From: Actinomycetota bacterium
Lineage (GTDB): Bacteria; Actinomycetota; Acidimicrobiia; Acidimicrobiales; Ilumatobacteraceae
Assembly (NCBI GenBank): GCA_005787025.1
Contig: SYCH01000208.1
Location: 1 to 8,338 of the forward strand
Length of the DNA: 8,338 nt
Reading direction: 5' to 3'
Part shown: one piece after another, positions 5,322 through 8,338 of the stretch
Numbering within the stretch: the first letter of the stretch is position 1
Layout of the letters: each line of letters begins with the position of its first letter
Notes under the pieces: model-generated
Told to the model about the DNA's origin: nothing
Seen by the model: only the letters and a program-made list of their open reading frames with translations
The model's database searches: none
Program-made: the position numbers and the translations under genes

Positions 5322-6311
5322 ATGAGCGACAACCAGGGCCGGCGCGTGCTGGTGACCGGCATGGGCGGCCAATTGGGGTCGCTGGTGGCAGCCGAGTTGG
5401 AGAAGGAATCCTGGGTCGGCCGGGTCGTCGGCATCGACGCCGACCCGCCTCGTCGTCGTTTGTCGCGTTCGTCGTTCCATCTGATCGAACCGAGCGATGC
5501 CGAGCGGACCCGCGACGTGATCGAGGAACTCGACCCGCACGTTCTGATCCACCTCGCGGTCTGGGAACCCGACGCGCGCGTGAATCCCCCGTTGGCCGAG
5601 CGACACACGCGTGAGGCCGCCAGCTCCATCTTCTCGGCCGCGCGCGAATGTCCGTCGTTGCAACACGTCGTTCTCCGCTCGGGCATCGAGGTGTACGGCC
5701 GTGGTGGACATCGCGTGGACGTACCCGACGAGACCGCGCCCACCGCACCCACCTCCCAATACGGACGGATGTTGGTGCAGGTCGAACGATCCGCCGGTGA
5801 TGCCTTCAGCACCACGGGTGCCGACGTCACCGCGCTCCGTCTGGCCCCGGTCATCGGGCCGCACATTCCCAGTCCACTCGGTCGACTTCTCCGTTTGCCC
5901 TTCGTGCCCTTCAACGTGTTGAAGCCGCCGATGTTCACCGTGTTGCACGAGGCCGACGCCGCGCGGGCCTTCGTGCTGGCCGCTCAGCGCACCATCGGAC
6001 AACCCATCAACGTCGTGGCCGACGGCGAGATCAGTGGGTTCTCCGCCGTCCGACGTAGTCGCCACGTTCCCTTGCCATTGTTCGGACCCGAATGGACCAT
6101 CACCCGACGTGTCGCTCACGTGTTCGGCGCACCCGTTCCCGAACACGTGATGGAAGTGCTGCACAACGGGCGGCGAGCCACCAGCGAGCGGTGTGGCCCG
6201 CTGTTGGGATGGGAGCCGACCCACAGCACCAACGACGTGATCGACTCGCTCTTCACGTGGGAAGGCGTGGTGCGCGTGCCGCCGAAACGAGCATGGGAGC
6301 AAGCGTCATGA
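5322..6311 (+). CDS. NAD-dependent epimerase/dehydratase-like (extended SDR)
   Basis: The 329-residue protein has an extended-SDR fold. The N-terminal strand and glycine motif RVLVTGMGGQLGS is at residues 8-20, acidic D39 closes the second strand (VVGIDAD), and HLAVWEPD (77-84) matches the usual H-L-A region. LRSGIEVYG (118-126) carries the catalytic-type S120, and SQYGRML (145-151) carries Y147. The YxxxK lysine is replaced by leucine (L151), so standard SDR catalysis is doubtful. LRLAPVIGP (172-180) and LHEADAARAFVLA (208-220) are typical downstream motifs, and the last 90 residues resemble a substrate domain. It may be a sugar-nucleotide epimerase relative, an atypical SDR, or an NAD(P) sensor. 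ATG at 5322 follows the previous stop by three bases with no strong ribosome binding site. Its TGA overlaps the next ATG (ATGA), suggesting coupled translation with the hydrolase. Confidence 0.85.
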   Translation: MSDNQGRRVLVTGMGGQLGSLVAAELEKESWVGRVVGIDADPPRRRLSRSSFHLIEPSDAERTRDVIEELDPHVLIHLAVWEPDARVNPPLAERHTREAASSIFSAARECPSLQHVVLRSGIEVYGRGGHRVDVPDETAPTAPTSQYGRMLVQVERSAGDAFSTTGADVTALRLAPVIGPHIPSPLGRLLRLPFVPFNVLKPPMFTVLHEADAARAFVLAAQRTIGQPINVVADGEISGFSAVRRSRHVPLPLFGPEWTITRRVAHVFGAPVPEHVMEVLHNGRRATSERCGPLLGWEPTHSTNDVIDSLFTWEGVVRVPPKRAWEQAS

Positions 6312-7174
6312 GTTGGGCCATCGCCAGCGACGGAGCACGACTGCATTACGACGTGATCGGTCGCAAGAGTTCGCCCCCGGTGCTGATGATCCAGGGTCTC
6401 GGTGCCGACAAACATCTCTGGGATCTGCAACGATTCGTGTTGGCCACTCGCTATCGAGTGATCGCCCACGACAACCGCGGCGCGGGACGCAGCGACAAAC
6501 CGATCGGTCCGTATTCACTGCCACAGATGGCCGACGATGCCATGGCCGTGCTCGACCATGCCGGCATCGAGAGCGCGCACGTGGTGGGGGCGTCGATGGG
6601 CGGAGCGATCACGCAATTGGTGGGCATTCTCCATCCGCATCGAGTCCGTTCGCTTTCGCTGGTGTGCACCTCGTGCAGCAACCACCAATGGCGACGCGAT
6701 CTGTTGTCGTCGTGGGGTGATCTGGCGGTCGAAAAAGGCATGTCGGAGATGACCATGCAGGCCGCGCGTTGGGTGATCGGCCCGCGATCGTTGCGCCGTC
6801 TGTGGCCGGCCTTCAGTTGGCTCGGACCAGTGGCCACGTCGCGCGAAGCGCACGGATTCCATGCCCAGGTGCAGGCCATTCTCGACGCCGACGATTCACT
6901 CAGCACGTTGTTGGGACAGATCACCGCGCCCACCGCGGTGATCGTGGGTAATCAGGACATCCTCACGCCGCGTGGCGACAGCGAAGAACTGGCCGACCTC
7001 ATCCCCACCGCCGAACTGACCGTGTTGTCCGGAGCCGCCCACGGCTTGATGATCGAACACGCCACCACCTTCAACCGCGTGCTCGGTGACTTCCTGACGC
7101 GGGCCGAGATGGTGTGGAAGTCGACCCAAGCATCCCCGGGCCGGCACTTGCGCGCCGTTCCCAACGCGTCATGA
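6308..7174 (+). CDS. Alpha/beta fold hydrolase
   Basis: This 288-residue classic alpha/beta hydrolase has an intact triad. The oxyanion segment is IQGLGADKHLW (28-38), followed by HDNRGAGRSDKP (54-65), the nucleophile elbow GASMGG (94-99, S96), the acid D217 in GNQDILTP, and the histidine H245 in GAAHGL. The middle region (about 120-200) is a helical lid with WVIGPRSLRRLWPAFSWLG. This group includes carboxylesterases, 3-oxoadipate enol-lactonase-like and C-C bond hydrolases; the Ser-Asp-His set does not settle which. There is no signal peptide. The last ~18 residues (KSTQASPGRHLRAVPNAS) are a loose tail beyond the fold. The ATG at 6308 overlaps the stop of the epimerase-like gene as ATGA, and similarity begins immediately (MSWAIASDGARLHYDV), so the open frame upstream is a shadow. 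The stop overlaps the next ATG in the same way, tying three enzymes into one translation unit. Confidence 0.92.
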   Translation: MSWAIASDGARLHYDVIGRKSSPPVLMIQGLGADKHLWDLQRFVLATRYRVIAHDNRGAGRSDKPIGPYSLPQMADDAMAVLDHAGIESAHVVGASMGGAITQLVGILHPHRVRSLSLVCTSCSNHQWRRDLLSSWGDLAVEKGMSEMTMQAARWVIGPRSLRRLWPAFSWLGPVATSREAHGFHAQVQAILDADDSLSTLLGQITAPTAVIVGNQDILTPRGDSEELADLIPTAELTVLSGAAHGLMIEHATTFNRVLGDFLTRAEMVWKSTQASPGRHLRAVPNAS

Positions 7175-8136
7175 CCCCACCTCGAGTCGTCGTCGTCGGT
7201 GCCGGACTGAGTGGTCTGACGGCCGCACGCACGCTGGCTTCACGCGGGTGGAGCGTCGTCGTTCTCGACAAGGGTCGCGGGGTGGGCGGACGCATGGCCA
7301 CCCGCCGTATCACCACACCCGACGGCCGCACGGCGATCCTCGACCATGGTGCGCAGTTCTTCACCGTGCGCGACGAGCGATTCGCCGCGTTGGTGGGTGA
7401 GTGGGTGAAAGCCGGAGTCGTTCGAGAGTGGTGCCGCGGATTCACCACCGACGATGGTCACCCGCGTTACGTGGCCAACGGCGGCATGACCGCGTTGACC
7501 AAACACCTCGCCAACGGACTCGACGTGCGCACCTCGACGTTGGTGTTCGCCGTGAAACCCGGTGAGACATCCCGTTGGACGGTGGTCGTCGACGACGGAT
7601 CCGAACTGGATACCGATGCCGTGGTGATGACGTGCCCGTTGCCGCAGTCGTATTCCCTCACCGTGACCACGGGCATCGAGTTGCCGAGCGAACTTTTGCT
7701 CACCGATTACGACCGCACCATCGGTCTGCTCGCGGTGCTCGACGGGCCATCGAACATCGCCGCTCCCGGCGGTCTGCAAAATCCCGACGAAGTGTTCTCG
7801 TGGATCGGCGACAACGCCGCCAAAGGCATCTCGACCGTGCCCGCGATCACGTTCCACGCCAACCCCGAATGGAGCGCCGCCCATTGGGACGACGATGCCG
7901 ACACCGGGTTGGCGTTGCTCACCGCGGCCGCTTCGCCCTATCTCGGTGATGCCGCGATCTTGTCTCGCGAATACAAGAAGTGGCGATTCGCCACACCGAA
8001 GAAGTTGTGGCCCGAACCATTTCATGCGACGGCCGAGGGCTCCTTGGTGTTCGCGGGTGACGCGTTCGCCGGGCCCAAGGTGGAAGGCGCGGTGCTCAGC
8101 GGTCTCGCCGCCGGTGTGGTCGTCGCGGGCGCGTGA
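7171..8136 (+). CDS. Renalase-like NAD/FAD-dependent oxidoreductase
   Basis: The 321-residue flavoprotein matches the family often annotated as predicted NAD/FAD-dependent oxidoreductase, related to renalase and amine oxidases. The dinucleotide-binding strand RVVVVGAGLSGLTAA covers 5-19 (GAGLSG at 10-15), followed by VVVLDKGRGVGGRMATRR (29-46), DHGAQFFTVRD (58-68) with W-K-A-G-V-V-R-E-W (78-87), and VANGGMTALTKHLA (101-114). The C-terminal FAD motif LVFAGDAFAGPKVEGAVLSG is at 292-311. Bacterial renalases oxidise off-pathway dihydro-NAD(P) isomers back to NAD(P)+ with oxygen; this protein could do so, but other flavin oxidations are equally possible. No signal peptide is seen. ATG at 7171 forms ATGA with the hydrolase stop, and the conserved strand starts five residues in, so this start is well supported. 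The stop lies 13 bases from the 3' end of an opposing tRNA gene, with no hairpin terminator between them. Confidence 0.9.
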   Translation: MTPPRVVVVGAGLSGLTAARTLASRGWSVVVLDKGRGVGGRMATRRITTPDGRTAILDHGAQFFTVRDERFAALVGEWVKAGVVREWCRGFTTDDGHPRYVANGGMTALTKHLANGLDVRTSTLVFAVKPGETSRWTVVVDDGSELDTDAVVMTCPLPQSYSLTVTTGIELPSELLLTDYDRTIGLLAVLDGPSNIAAPGGLQNPDEVFSWIGDNAAKGISTVPAITFHANPEWSAAHWDDDADTGLALLTAAASPYLGDAAILSREYKKWRFATPKKLWPEPFHATAEGSLVFAGDAFAGPKVEGAVLSGLAAGVVVAGA

Positions 8137-8149
8137 CGCTCGCTATCTC

Positions 8150-8237
8150 TGGCGGAAGGGGTGGGATTTGAACCCACGGACGCTTGCACGTCGCACGCTT
8201 TCGAGGCGTGTCCCTTAGGCCGCTCGGGCACCCTTCC
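8150..8237 (-). tRNA. tRNA-Ser (anticodon CGA)
   Basis: Read on the minus strand from 8237, the sequence folds as a class II tRNA. The acceptor GGAAGGG (8237-8231) pairs perfectly with CCCTTCC (8160-8154), with discriminator G and an encoded CCA (8152-8150). The D-arm has CCC/GGG stems around GAGCGGCCTAA. The anticodon stem is CACGC/GCGTG around CTCGAAA, giving anticodon CGA (8203-8201), which reads serine UCG codons. The long variable arm has stem GACG/CGTC. The T-arm is GTGGG-TTCAAAT-CCCAC. The long variable arm and G73 are serine identity features. It lies 11 bases after tadA on the same strand, so the two may be co-transcribed. Confidence 0.96.
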
Positions 8238-8248
8238 GCTGATCGAGG

Positions 8249-8338
8249 TTATCGGCGAGAGGCGAAGAACTGCTCGAGCAACGCCGCGGATTCGGCGGCC
8301 AGAACACCGTGCGTGACCGGCGGATTGTGGTTCAGGCG
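8249..8338 (-). CDS. tadA: tRNA adenosine(34) deaminase TadA (3' end only)
   Basis: Only the last 29 codons and the TAA stop (8251-8249) are in the window, on the minus strand. The residues RLNHNPPVTHGVLAAESAAL followed by LEQFFASRR match the C-terminal end of TadA/cytidine-deaminase-fold proteins, where N-H-x3-V-T-x-G-V-L-A-x-E is strongly conserved. TadA converts A34 to inosine in tRNA-Arg(ACG). The catalytic H-A-E and P-C-x-x-C motifs lie outside the window, so activity cannot be judged. The neighbouring tRNA-Ser gene on the same strand 11 bases downstream fits a small tRNA-related unit. The identification rests on a short stretch but a distinctive one. Confidence 0.75.
   Translation of the reverse strand, partial: RLNHNPPVTHGVLAAESAALLEQFFASRR

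Noticed and set aside
4824..6302. A 492-codon minus-strand open frame opposite the phosphatase-like and epimerase-like genes
   Set aside because: It has low-complexity Gly/His/Val/Arg-rich composition, no recognisable domain, and mirrors two genes with clear protein motifs on the plus strand; long antisense frames are usual in GC-rich DNA.
6092..6307. Upstream extension of the alpha/beta hydrolase at 6308
   Set aside because: It overlaps the C-terminal coding part of the epimerase-like gene, and hydrolase similarity begins right at the ATGA junction.

Overview
The window is a tightly packed, GC-rich stretch of bacterial chromosome, most likely from the Actinomycetota. A class such as Acidimicrobiia is a plausible guess but is not proven by the sequence. 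The main pointers are a SigR/SigH-type ECF sigma factor followed by a zinc-associated anti-sigma factor of the RsrA type, GTG start codons, TANNNT boxes 6-9 bases before several starts (leaderless-transcript style), and a CCA-encoding tRNA-Ser beside tadA. No gap between genes exceeds about 24 bases. I see no insertion sequence, phage gene, CRISPR array, rRNA or origin.

Layout. Bases 1-878 hold the 3' part of a PEP-utilizing-enzyme-type protein with a phosphohistidine swivel domain, followed by a classical SDR oxidoreductase (903-1688). These two plus-strand genes meet a minus-strand alpha/beta hydrolase (1689-2366) tail to tail; the two stop codons together form the palindrome TGATCA. The hydrolase and a MarR-family regulator (2388-2906) diverge from a 21-base gap carrying a 13-base inverted repeat that overlaps both proposed -10 boxes.

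From the MarR gene a continuous plus-strand series runs to 8136: SigR-like sigma factor, RsrA-like anti-sigma factor, a 51-residue single-span membrane protein, tRNA-Ile lysidine synthetase (tilS), a protein resembling a dual-specificity phosphatase that lacks the catalytic cysteine, an NAD-dependent epimerase/dehydratase-like SDR, an alpha/beta hydrolase, and a renalase-like FAD oxidoreductase. Most junctions overlap or are separated by only a few bases (sigma/anti-sigma by 8 bases, the last three genes by ATGA), so co-translation is likely, with possible extra leaderless promoters before the small membrane protein and the phosphatase-like gene. On the opposite strand at the right edge are tRNA-Ser(CGA) and the last codons of tadA.

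How it may work together. The sigma/anti-sigma pair is the recognisable regulatory core and should respond to thiol oxidation. The MarR gene two bases upstream may add a second input. The epimerase-hydrolase-FAD oxidoreductase trio is coupled like a pathway, but its substrate cannot be read from the sequence. I found no clear new defence or mobile system. The most unusual items are the cysteine-less phosphatase-like protein, the MarR-sigR-rsrA arrangement, and the small membrane protein lying in the same frame as tilS.
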